A model generated the notes under the pieces. That model searched no databases. It saw only the letters and a program-made list of their open reading frames with translations, and had not been told where the DNA came from. The position numbers were made by a program, and so were the translations under genes. Positions 33,378 through 44,142 of a stretch of DNA of 64,000 nt are shown here, one piece after another. Where the stretch lies: assembly GCA_013368325.1 (NCBI GenBank), contig JAACJK010000226.1:186001-250000 (forward strand), read 5' to 3'. Each line of letters opens with the position of its first letter. Positions within the stretch are counted from its first letter, which is position 1. The stretch is from Ephemerocybe angulata (Eukaryota > Basidiomycota > Agaricomycetes > Agaricales > Psathyrellaceae).

Positions 33378-34876
33378 ATGCTCTTCAGCCTACCACTAGC
33401 CATACAGGCGCTTGTTACTACCTTCCTGGGCGTCTCTGAACCGCAACAGCCTCCGCCTTTGACCTTTGAACTGCGGCATGAACACCGGTTAACGAACACA
33501 TCCCGGATCGTCTTCTCGGACGTGAAGCAGTCGAACTTCGCCGCGGAGAGGGTCTATCGCATTCCTAGGAAGATGTTGAAGATTCCAAGGCCTTCTTCCC
33601 ATGAGGACTTCCTCGCTGCTCGAGCCATGAGCATGAAGGACGACATGAGCATGATGCTGGACTGGCAGGACGATGAAATACCGGGCCCAGATGTTTCGTC
33701 TCGCGACGACCTGCTGCAGTTCGCTCATATGGCCTTCAACACATACTACGCAGACAACACTACCGAATGGTACGACGTGAGTGACCGTGGTTGGGACAAG
33801 GTGCGTGCCTTTTTAGCACGTCGGCTCACTGACTCATTCAGTTTGCAGTCGACGCCTCATGGTTGGCTTCCAGGCGAGGACGGTATGCGGGGCCATATCT
33901 TCGTGTCCCAGGACAACTCTACTGTTGTGATCGCTATCAAGGGCACGTCTGCAGGCTGGCTGGTTGGAGGCGGAGGTCCGAGCACTGGTAAGGATAAGTT
34001 GAATGACAACTTGCTCTTTTCGTGCTGTTGTGCCCGGGTGGGGCCCACATGGTCGACAGTGTGCGGCTGCCACGAAGGAGGGTACAAATGCGACCAGCAG
34101 TGCGTCCAGGATGCTCTGACCGAGAAGGAGGATCTCTTCTACCCCGTTGGGCTGGTACGTGCTTCCTTCAGTGAACCATATCTCAAAAGCCCCTAAACGT
34201 CCTATCTATAGAACCTCTACAACAATGTCAGCTACATGTACCCGAACGCCAACATATGGATAACTGGGCACTCGCTGGGGGGTTCTCTGTCCTCCCTCAT
34301 CGGGGTCACGTTTGGCGCCCCCGTAGTGGCATTCGAGGCACCGGCGGAGAAGCTGGCGGCTGGAAGGCTGCACCTCCCTTCCCCGCCTTCCACGCAGCAT
34401 GTGACGCATTTCTACCACACCGCTGACCCTATTGCGATGGGCGCCTGCAACGGCGTCTCTTCCTCTTGTGCTATCGGCGGCTTCGCAATGGAGACCCGCT
34501 GCCATCTCGGCCAGGTGATCCGACTCGATACTGTGAGCACCTTGGGCTGGTCGGTCGACGTCCGCACACACGGCATCAAGTATGTTATTGACCATCTCTT
34601 GGGGCCCAACTCGGAGTGGCCAGAACCTGACGCCGAACCTGAGCCGAGCGGGTTTTGGGGGTGGCCGGGGTGGCCTGGGAGGGATAAGGATGAGCCGAAG
34701 CAGACGACGGGCAGGCTTCCCCCACCGCGACCAGCGGGAGATGTGGAGGGAGAGGATGGTGTTTGTTCAGTGAGTTCTCACCCTCTTCACTCAATTTAAC
34801 TGGGCTAATACACGACTAGGACTGTTTTAATTGGGAGTTTGTGGATTACCGTAATGCATCGAAGACACGGCGTTGA
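33378..34876 (+). CDS. ATG15: Atg15-type vacuolar phospholipase (class 3 lipase), 447 aa
   Basis: Exons 33378-33800, 33849-34154, 34212-34769 and 34820-34876, all phase 0. Atg15 breaks down autophagic body membranes in the vacuole. An N-terminal hydrophobic segment (about 4-20) serves as signal anchor. Conserved blocks follow: H-I-F-V-S-Q-D-N-S-T-V-V-I-A-I-K-G-T, a Cys-rich S-C-C-C-A-R-V-G-P-T-W, Y-P-N-A-N-I-W-I-T-G-H-S-L-G-G with the nucleophile Ser264, then H-Y-T-type Y-H-T-A-D-P-I-A (Asp) and D-V-R-T-H-G-I (His). Closest to Atg15/Cvt17 by these blocks. The C-terminal tail is Pro/Trp/Gly-rich and variable. The last exon is only 57 nt. Confidence 0.93.
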
Positions 34877-35572
34877 CGGACGCGGCCTTCACTCTTGCCG
34901 ATGTATATTATACTTCTTGTGTCGTGATGATGCACTTAATACACACTTATAGATGATTTATGTATACCATGCCTACCCCAATCATCGCCTTCACGGGCGA
35001 CAAGTCGGACAAGATGATTATATCGCCCCACGGGCCATGCTTCCAGTGATCCATCTTCAACGGTTCTATGGGAACGGATTTGTGTGAGCAAATGCATTAT
35101 GTAGCGTCGCATCTAGGGCTGCGCCTTCTCCACCGAGCGTTTCAGATGTCGAGGCGCTGCCTCAGGCTCCATCCGCTCTAGCCTCACGCTGTCCATCTTT
35201 GCCTCCGCAATCCTTTCGCGGCCCTTCGTAGCCCTTCGTGCCACAGAACGGGTGATAATTATCGGGGCTCACCCTGGCTCACCTCTAGAAAGTTCTCCAG
35301 CAGAATCATCAGATTCCAAGCCGCAGGGGCCGCTGGCCGCATGAAATCAATCAGGCATCACATGGGGAGGAAATAGCACCGCCTCCACCCCTGAAAACAG
35401 ATATAAGATGGGCACCTCGCAACTTTGATTTCTCCTGATAGCTGAGCTGGTCTCATCCCACACGTACACTACCCAACGTCGAACGTCTACACCCTTTCTT
35501 ACCCAACTACTTTCTCTACTCACCTTCCAACACCACCACCTACACACTCACCTCACACTCTCCTTTTAAACT
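34877..35572. other. Intergenic; promoter of the 35573 gene
   Basis: A TATA-like GATATAAG lies at about 35400, followed by a C/A-rich leader of about 170 nt with several CCACC and ACTCACC runs. No other feature. Confidence 0.45.
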
Positions 35573-36857
35573 ATGGTCAAGATCGCTGTTTCCGTCATCT
35601 TCGCTACCGCCTTCGCCTCTGCTGCTTTCGCCCAGGAGGCCACGTATGAGGATGTCAATGCGTAAGTTCCCCATCTTCCTTGCGCCCGTTGAGATCGAGC
35701 AGCTCTGACGAGGCCCCTATCTACAGCCGTGATGTCGCCGCCCCCGCTGAGGACCTCTTCGGCCGTGCCGCCGTCAAGGTCATGAGCGACATGTTCTCTC
35801 GCGAGGAGATCAACGAGATCCTCGGCCGCGAGGTCGACGAGCTCACCCAACGCGACATCGACGAGCTCTTCCAGCGCGAGGTCGAGGTCGACCTGATCGA
35901 CGAGCTCATCGCCCGAGAAGGCGATGATGCTGCGGCTGATGACGCCGCCGAGGAAGGTGCGGGCGCTGCACCCAAGCCCAAGCCCACGTCTACCGCTACC
36001 ACCAAGGCTGCACCCAAGCCTACCGGCACTGCCGCCCCCGCCCCCACCGCATCCCAGGCCCCCAAGTCCGTTGGTGGCCAGATCCTGTACGTTCTCAATC
36101 TCGTTCATTACTCTGATTGGAAGCTGACCCAACCCGTTGGACCAGGTCCTTCTTCCGCAAGCTCTTCAACCCGAACCCGAAGCCTGCTGAGAAGAAGCCC
36201 GCCGATCAGAAGAAGTCCGCCGCCAAGGCTGCCCCGAAGCCCGCCCCGGTCAAGCCCGCAGCTCCGGCTCCCAAAGCCGACGCAGCCGACGCAGACGCCG
36301 AGGCCCGTGAACTCGAAGAGCCCATCGAGCGCTCGCTCGAGCTTGAGGAGGAGATCGAGGCGCGGGAGCTCATTGATGAGTTCGAGGCCCGCGAGGAGGA
36401 GGTGGAGGCCCGTGAGCTTCTCGAGAAGTTCGAAGCTCGTGAGCTCATCGCCGAGTTTGAGGCCCGCGAGGAGGAGGTGGAGGCCCGTGAGCTTCTCGAG
36501 AAGTTCGAAGCTCGTGAGCTCATCGACGAGTTTGAGGCCCGCGAGGAGGAGGTTAAGGCCCGCGAGCTCATTGACGAAATCGAGGCTCGTGAGATCATTG
36601 ACGAGCTCGTGACCCGCGCCGACGAGCAGGAGGCCCGCGAGTTGATTGAGCAGTTCGAGCAAGTCGGGGCCCGCGCCCTCATCGAGGAGTTTGAAGCCCG
36701 TGAACTCATCGAGCAATTCGAGGCCCGTGATTTCGAGGACGACGTCTTCGAGCGCGATGTCGAGGAGGACGTCTTCGAGCGGGAAGTCGACGAGTGGGAT
36801 GATGAGCTCTTGAGGAGGGCGTTCGACCTCGTCGAGGAGTTGGAGCAGCTCGATTAA
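35573..36857 (+). CDS. Secreted ARE-repeat protein with 25-aa tandem repeats, 386 aa (family member 3)
   Basis: Exons 35573-35661, 35727-36086 and 36146-36857, both introns phase 2, frame exact. The signal peptide (1-20, ending F-A-Q) is followed by an intron, and exon 2 opens with R-D. Exon 2 has S-R-E-E, G-R-E-V, Q-R-D-I, Q-R-E-V, A-R-E-G spaced by acidic residues, then an Ala/Pro/Thr/Lys linker. Intron 2 falls next to S-F-F-R-K-L-F, a cationic aromatic patch like those in the genes at 15030 and 28777. Exon 3 has a Lys/Pro/Ala linker. It is followed by about sixteen R-E-L/F/E units, including 25-residue tandem copies, and ends E-Q-L-D. Unknown function; secreted by inference. Confidence 0.85.
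36384..36608 (+). repeat. 75-bp tandem repeat within the ARE-repeat gene
   Basis: The unit starts GAGGCCCGCGAGGAGGAG at 36384, 36459 and 36534, a period of exactly 75 nt (25 codons). The first two copies are almost identical and the third decays after about 30 nt. Near-identity at DNA level implies recent expansion or conversion. Confidence 0.85.
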
Positions 36858-37633
36858 TTGTACGCTGTGATTCCATGGTTCGTTCTTCTGTAGAGGCTGT
36901 ATCGGTTTGAAATTAATGGGTTAAATAAATTCTTCATTACCTGCCTAACTGGCTGCTTGCGTGAGGACGTACAGGCGGCTATGTGGTGCTGCGTAGCGTT
37001 GGTATAGTTCCTTCCATTCCTGGGCGGGATGTGGCACCGCCGACGTTGGCCCAGACCGTGGGCGCCAAAGACGTCGCTAGATCCGTGTTCGGCGCTTGAT
37101 CGAGGCTTCCTATGTCCTCACACGAACACCTCCTTTCAACAGCACTTGTCGTCATTGAAATGCTTGACCCAAATACACCATCCGAACCTATTTAGAGGGC
37201 CGAATTCGCCACAAAGGGACATAATCCTGGGGATGCGCACCTTCCTGTTGTGTCTGGCATTCGAACCACTGTCGTCGTTTGGTATTTCGATATCCCAACC
37301 CTCGCTCTTAACTACTTACGAACTAACCAAACTGGCTGCTTCGAAGCTTTAAAGCCTTTGGGACGTCCTCCTTTGTTATTTAGAGTGGGTGCTTTCAGCT
37401 TATACATCGTTGGGGCGACTATTCAATTCGTTCAAGTCAGACACCAAGTTGGTCTCAGAAGATCCTCATCTCCCCTATCCTTTCTCCACAGTTTTTCCGC
37501 TTACGGCCGCGTACGTCGGGATCGAACACTGTACACACGTTCGTTCATCTTCGAAATATCGAAGGCGCCTATTACCCATCCCAAGCATCCGATAACTTTC
37601 CCGTGGCCCCATACACCCTCTAGGACTCACACC

Positions 37634-38766
37634 ATGGCCAACAACGAGGAACCCATCCTGTTATGTCTGGTAAATAACGACCCCACCTCCACGATCCTCA
37701 TGACGACTGCTGGTCAACAACTGTATTCTGTCTCAACCCCCATAACCTTCCCCTCCCTCGCCGCTAGTCTCGACCAACCGGGTTCGAGCGCACCTCCCCG
37801 CCCAACCCTCTTCGACAAGCACCGCGGCAAGTCCTCATCGGTATATGTCGCCTCTTCCCCAATGGCTCCACTACATCGTTGCCGTTCGAATTCATCGCCT
37901 CCCCGTGGTGTTGCTGTTGGGGGGCCGCTCTCTGCCCCCATTGCTGACTGCCATGTTCGACGCGGTCCGGTCACGATAGTCAAGCGTCTGGACGTCGTCG
38001 AGGGTAGCACGGGCCACGTTGAGACCACAGTGGGCCTCATCAAGTCGCACAAGGATGACTCACAAAGTGGCTCCGGGGTGAGCGACGATCCTGGCCATCG
38101 CCGTGGCTCGGACGATGTGACACTGGAGCTGTGCGAACATGCGTTCATGGTGAAGATGCCTTCTCCACCCCGAGTACCCAGGTCGAAGAGCAGAGAGCGG
38201 GTGAGGGAAGGACAGACCTTTAGCGATGTTAAAGAGGCGGGGGAGCATTCGGAGAATGAGTATTCGTCGGATGGTGAATGGCTCTTGGTGGAAGATGGCC
38301 TTGCGAAGGCGTCAGACGATTCACAGCACGCAGCTCTCAAGTACGTCCCTTCCCTATTCTCTACGATACGCAGCCCTCACCTCTTTGAAGTTCCTGGGAC
38401 TTTATAGGGCCAGATAAAAGGCACTATAAGTGGTTTATGATCGTTCAAGCGGGGCCCGTGGTGAGTTATCGTCTATGTCACGGTCTGGGCTCCAACCTTG
38501 ACCTTTCTTCTAGCTAGCTTTAGTCGAACCCTCGGCGTATATAAATGTCGCCCGCTACCGCCGTCCAAAGCTCGGCATCGTCTCTCGGTCCCGCAGGGGG
38601 TTCCTAGAGATATTCCCGTGTGCGAACACCTCCGATGTGGACCTCATTGTCACGTCCTTCGTTGGGTTCATGAAGCAGTGTGTATTACCTACAGACAACA
38701 CGATCGGCCCAGTGGGAGGGGGACATCCTCTACACCTCGCCTGCCAAGGGCAAAGTCATCGGGTAG
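37634..38766 (+). CDS. DUF6593-type protein, about 325 aa
   Basis: Exons 37634-38340, 38391-38460, 38514-38660 and 38713-38766; the last junction is the least certain (an alternative 33-nt intron from 38680 also keeps frame). The opening L-L-C-L-V-N-N-D-P-T-S-T and Q-Q-L-Y-S-V-S-T-P is typical of DUF6593. So are the end blocks G-P-D-K-R-H-Y-K-W-F and A-Y-I-N-V-A-R-Y-R-R-P-K, with D-V-D-L-I-V-T-S-F just before the last intron. The middle (about 60-225) is a Ser/Pro/Arg-rich insertion, and the L-V-E-D-G motif precedes intron 1. The family is abundant in agaricomycetes and of unknown function. A second copy lies at 40048-41116. Confidence 0.7.
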
Positions 38767-39328
38767 CATGCCAGGACAAGGACACGGTCCGTACATGAAG
38801 AACGAGAAGGAGAGCACGCTTTCGAAGGCGAGGTCCGATACTGTGCTTCCCACTCCTACTCCACCCTCGTTGTCGTCGATACCGCACCGGTTCCTTTCGG
38901 CAGCAGCCCTTGCTAGAAAACGCTCGAAATCTCCTCCCCTTGCTGCCTTCACCTTTCCACCATTTGCTGTGAAACCAAAGATTAGGCGGATGGCGACCGC
39001 TACCCTTCATGGATGACCGATGCCCGCAGCGGCAGCGCCGTGCTTACCGGCTGCTTCGGTTCTCCTGCTCATCCCATTCTAACCGTTATATTCGTAGATC
39101 TATCTATTCTGCACTTACTCATATTCTTGACGCTTTCATCTAATTATTGGGGTTTCGTTTGTTCTTTCCCCACTTCATTTGTACCTCTCGTTGAATTTCG
39201 TTCTTATCATCGGGCATTCGTCTGTTTCAATTGGATACTCTGTCTTCTCTCTTCAGCATCGTTATACATGTCTCGCCCCACGCCCTTCTCATCCAAACGC
39301 ACACGCGTCTCTCGGTAGCCCCTTGTCC

Positions 39329-39625
39329 TCAAAGCTCGTCCCCGCCCCTCTTCACCCTCGTCTGAGGAATCTGAACTTCCACATCCACGATGCCTTCCGA
39401 TCCTCCCCTTCTCTCCTTCAGAAATGCGGCGACCTGGTCTCCCTCGTTCTTCGGAGCACTGTAGAGATGGACGTCGGAAAGCTCCCCTACTTGGCCGACA
39501 TAGGAGATGGATGGTTTGAGCGACGAGAGTGAAGCTGGCGCGGTTATAAATGTAGAGGATGGCGCGTATGTCACCGCGAAATAAGCTTTCTGAACGTGGT
39601 CCATTTCTGGTGGAGGGTTGGGCAT
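39329..39625 (-). CDS. Small conserved basidiomycete protein, 98 aa
   Basis: Single exon on the minus strand. Residues about 41-65 read Y-V-G-Q-V-G-E-L-S-D-V-H-L-Y-S and the end is V-D-V-E-V-Q..T-R-V-K-R-G-G-D-E-L. I associate this pattern with small uncharacterised agaricomycete proteins of about this length, but cannot name a domain. It lies alone between two DUF6593 genes. The second Met (residue 8) is an alternative start. Confidence 0.5.
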   Translation of the reverse strand: MPNPPPEMDHVQKAYFAVTYAPSSTFITAPASLSSLKPSISYVGQVGELSDVHLYSAPKNEGDQVAAFLKERRGGSEGIVDVEVQIPQTRVKRGGDEL

Positions 39626-40047
39626 AAGGTTTAGGCTTAACAGCAGTTGGAATGGCTGTGGAACGGCGACGATGTGTGTGGTAGACGAGATAGGGGTTTG
39701 ATGACGTCGGCTTCTGTGGATAATGCCGAGCGGACAATCAAAACTTCGGCGCCCGCCGAGGCTGGCCCAGGCGGGACTAGGCGCCCACGGTCGAACTCAG
39801 GACGTGTCACTTTATACTCGGATCTACTATTGCGGTACTGAGCACCATTCAGACAGCTACCCTCAAGCAACCTAGGTCCTCCCTCTAGAATGCAGCGAGA
39901 GCTCCTACCTCTGGTCAAAGGCTGGGAATCTCTTGGAAGTGTATCCACCTGGATTCTACGATCGGTGTTATATAACTTTGCGCCCGCTGCGTGAAAAATG
40001 TCCCATAATCCAACCAACCTCATCACCCTCTATCTATCGCATCCTCG

Positions 40048-41116
40048 ATGATGCGACTTTACTTGTCTTCGCTGTCTCCATGGAATAGCACGTACTCGTC
40101 CGAGGAAGGGCATCTTCTCTTCAAGGTCGAAGCCGCCCCCGAGGCCGTTAACGGCACACGAAAGATTATGCTCTACAGGGCCCTTCCTGATGTAACTCTA
40201 CCGACATCGGAGCGACAGCTCTGGGAGGAAAGGCATTTCTTCGAAACACATGCCTCTGCGCAGCGCGAGCACCCCGAACTCGACGGGCAAGGGTCGGGCT
40301 TCGCCCCCGGGGATCTGATCTTGGAAGAGAGCAGAGACGAGCACATCGCGGGCGCTCTTGAAAGTGACACGTCGCTGTACGAGTTCCCCCTGCGGTATGG
40401 CTCGAGCTCGAAGAGGTCGCCGTCGCCGTCAAGGACACTCCACTCAGATACGCATCCGTTTTGGATAGCAGAACACTGGGTCCATTTCGCAGATATTGAA
40501 TATTACCAGACGAGACACTCTAAATCAGAGTTCAATGTTGCTGGGAAGGTGTTTACGGCGGAGGAGTTCTTCGAGAAGCAGGTCAGACAGTTAAAGTGCG
40601 TAATACATGTTGAGGTTGCCACTAACACCGCTTCGTCGTACTCATCAAGCCCTTAGGACCCGAACTTTCACCGCATGGGACGGGAACAGGTACATGTGGG
40701 ACTTCAAAGATCGGAACGTCAAGGTCAGCTCCATGATTCACCTGCGCCAGATGACTCGCTTCTAAGTAACTTCCTTGTGATACCCACCATAGCTCTATCG
40801 TTGTGCGGACCCAGCATCTTTGGACGGCCATCTTCTAGTAGCAGAGTATCAGGGAGCTCAAGTTGCGAACGCATCTGTCATTAGCAAGAGACGGGTTACT
40901 CCACCAAGTCTGATCATCTATCCTGCCGGAGAGCCTATCATAGACTTGATCATTCCGACGTTCGTGTATGGGGAGCTGTGCGCGAGGGAGGGCTCGACTG
41001 GGCCGCCGGTTGGTCAGCGTGAACTCCAGATTTCGGGCTCGAGAACCACTACACTTTCACTGGAGCGCACGAGTACGGCCCCGTCCTTGGCGTATGCGGC
41101 ACCCATGCTACAGTGA
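40048..41116 (+). CDS. DUF6593-type protein, 312 aa
   Basis: Exons 40048-40595, 40657-40723 and 40793-41116; frame exact with intron phases 2 and 0. Family marks: R-L-Y-L-S-S-L-S-P-W-N-S-T-Y at the start, G-H-L-L-F-K-V-E, R-K-I-M-L-Y-R, H-W-V-H-F-A-D-I-E-Y, F-N-V-A-G-K-V-F-T-A-E-E-F-F, W-D-G-N-R-Y-M-W and I-D-L-I-I-P-T-F-V-Y. This is a fuller match to the family than the copy at 37634. Residues 60-130 form an acidic Ser/Arg insertion. Role unknown. The last 40 residues after the family domain are Ser/Thr-rich and may not be conserved. Confidence 0.75.
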
Positions 41117-43860
41117 CTGGTTTCTTCCTGGAAATACTCGCCATGTCACGACCTTTATCATTAATGTGTATTAGTCTCCTTTTGAGAACCGTTACAATAC
41201 CTGTTATCCACAGTTTGTATACCTTGGCTTGGGCTTATTCGCAGAGTCGTGATCCTGCCATTCCTGCGAACAAGTGCGACTGCATGTCGCTTTCAAGATT
41301 GTCAATGAACTACTATGTATCATTATCGAAAGTGAGTTATGTACCCGTGTATTCAACGTGTAACTGCTATTACCACCTGTCAGTGGCTCACCCGCTGACC
41401 GAAGTAAAGAGCAGGACGTCTATCTGTGTACTCAACCCTAATAGCCATGGATCAGGATGGAGCTATCACTTGAAATTTGCGATCACTGAAGAGGAAAATG
41501 TGCAACTACTTCGTAGCTCTAACACCACATCTTACTAGACTTGGACTCCTAGAAGAAAGCCCTTTTTCAGTCGCGGGCGCTAAAGTTCAAAGTTAGAGCG
41601 CTTAAAGTAGCGCGGAACCCGGGTATGTCGGTTCCTTCCGTAACACCTATTGTTCTGAGGTCGCTTCTTTTACCCTTAGACTGTAAAGTAAATGTCACTG
41701 AGATAGAAGTGAGATACAACTCATACATGCGAGATCTGAGCGACTGCGGATTCGAGGCATTGACACGGGTTTTTTGGAGGTCACTTGTATACGTACGGGA
41801 ACCCGACGGAGCTGGACAATCTCCATCCAGCGTTACGGGTCTCAGTTTCAGCTCAATGTACGTACAGTCGGGTCTAGAGAGCTTTGAGAAGGCGCTAAGA
41901 GCGATTGTATAGCCGAGGACAGCTATCGCACTGGGTGACTGAGAAATCTGGGTATTGGATATCGCCTCCTTTTCATCCTGTTAATAGCGAGGCACAGGAG
42001 ACCTCATGCCTTTTTGCCGGATTACTGAGAGACACTGAAAGGGCAGTGGACCCCACCATGGTGCGGATGCTCTAATATTGCACACATTTACATTCGTAGC
42101 ATCAGCAGCTCTCTCGGCTTGCGGCAAAAGTTGTGTGTGGGCCATGTCCGAGGCTTCCGTTCCTGGCGCATCTGTCAAAATTCCTGTGTTGGCTGTGACG
42201 GTGGTTAGATAGTATGTAAGCCGAGTCTTCCTTCCTCGTCGGAGTTTGGCGTCTTCTGCTCGTATCTTGTAGTATTATTCGCCAATCGAGCACTCCCTTT
42301 GTCTTAGCACACTGAGAGCTCTTCACTCCCCTTCGCGTATCAAGTGTAAGGAAAAACACTAGATTCTGCTGGGTATTATAACATTAAGGGCGCGTTGACT
42401 ACAGTCTCGCAGGGGAGATCAAGCTTTGACTGAGGGCCGTCTTTACGTGACCTTGATTGGCAAAGGATTTGCTGGTTCGAACGATCAGAGATGGGTGTTG
42501 GTCCATTTAATGTCCATTGATGAAGATTGATGAGCGCCTCTGATACCGCAGTCCTCTTCATGATGCATTGAAGGCTTAGCGGTGCTTTGCTCGTACTTGA
42601 TCGTTGTTACGATGCTCCAATGAATCAAATCCTGTGTTCTCGAAGGCCGCCAAATGAGGCCAATGGCCGTCTCACCGCCTCAAAGGACGCTATGTGACAA
42701 AGCAGTGCGTCCAGACACTGATATTCGGAACTATCGCGTTCCATGTGGGTACAATTTGGGTACAAAAGTTGTCGAGATAAACATGGACCCTTCATATGTA
42801 CGCTCTTCACAATATCAAGAAACCGGAGCTCCACTGACTCCAGTGGGCGCTATTTTGACCTCGGCAAGTGCTCTTGTGACTCCTTTTCAAGTTGAAGGGT
42901 GGCATGTTGCACAGGATGTGTTTCGAAGAACAATCAGGATTCAGGTTTCCAAATCACCCAGAAGAAGATGTATTCATTGCGGCGTGTTCGGGCCCGATCC
43001 TCCTGCTCAGATTACTATCGATAGAGCATCTGTTCGCTCAGAGTGCACCTCATGGATTGAGACAGCTTTTCAGATAGGAATCTCCTTTGCGAATGCTACT
43101 CTTGCTGCCCTCGGATTTTGAGGTCATTACATAGCCCTTGAGAGAGAGATTAATGGGCACGGGGTGCCTTGCCGTTCATTATCCGAGTCGGCAACGAGCG
43201 GGAACGTGTTTTCCGCACGGGGATGATCACGGTCAATAGATCGGTTCTTGGATCTGCTCTGTCACCATCTGACCATCATCATCGCCCTCAAAGTCCAAGC
43301 AACTGTGTTCGTCATGTTTGCGCTATGGACATAGATGCTTCATGTATGGAAAGGGCAGAGAAAATATGGAAACTCATTCAGAGGTGAAGGGTTGGAGTTT
43401 CTTAACGTAGGCCGCACGAGCCAGCGAACACCTCAGTGAGTTCCGCGATTCTACAACAATGGCATCGAGTCTGATCTCATCTACGACACCTAACGGCACC
43501 AGATTGTGCAGAAGAAGTCTGGCTCATAGACCAGGCAGTCATACGTGGTAAACTATGAAAATTGCCAACAGCGCCCTAGATGACGATCCTCGTGCGGCTC
43601 TGCTAGGTTACCATCCTAGAAGTCTATACACCCAAGTGGTCTTCTTCATTCAGGAGGAAGAGGCACGATTCATATCATCCGAAAAGGTCACCTCCACGAA
43701 ACGCGAAGCTGACACAGAGGGCTCTGTATAGTATTCATTCGCCCAGGCCTGTGCTTCGTGAACTGCCACCCAGATACGAGTATCTGGCCGAATTGGATTG
43801 GCAGTTGGCAGTGTGACCAAAGGATCGCACTAATCGGGCCTTGAACGGGAGCTCCATTCC
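41117..43860. other. Long intergenic region, nothing secure
   Basis: Open frames up to 155 codons (42654-43121) exist without recognisable motif or matching splice signals. I see no transposon ends or RNA genes. It precedes the three-gene secreted cluster. Confidence 0.4.
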
Positions 43861-44142
43861 TATATAAACCCTCCATTCCCCTCTGTGCTTTCCTTAGAAT
43901 TGCCTGGCGCATTCCCACTTAGCATAAACGGTGAGCGCTCCTCTCCACCTCGACCCCTCAACCGAACTGACATGTCTCTTTGCGCTCGTACAGACTTAGG
44001 CTGGTCCTATCTCTGCTCAACGAATTTTCCATCCTCACATTAGCCTTCTTTACGAACGTATGTGCCCCACTACCTCTTCCAATTGACGACGGTGCTCATC
44101 GGACCATGCAGTTCAACCCAACTCCCCTCTTTTAAATTCAAC
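43861..44142 (+). promoter_or_regulatory. Core promoter and two-intron 5' UTR of the 44143 gene
   Basis: TATATAA (43861-43867), then a leader with TTGCCTGGCGCATTCCC, intron 1 (43931-43993, GTGAGC..ACAG), the box ACTTAGGCTGGTCCTA, and intron 2 (44058-44111, GTATGT..GCAG). The same order and several of the same words occur before the next gene (TATA 46633-46639; introns 46702-46764 and 46827-46886). In shorter form they occur before the third (TATA 48310-48316; intron 48460-48521 ending at the start codon). Confidence 0.75.

Noticed and set aside
42654..43121. 155-codon open frame in the long spacer
   Set aside because: No recognisable domain and two other frames are open over the same stretch; no splice partner found.
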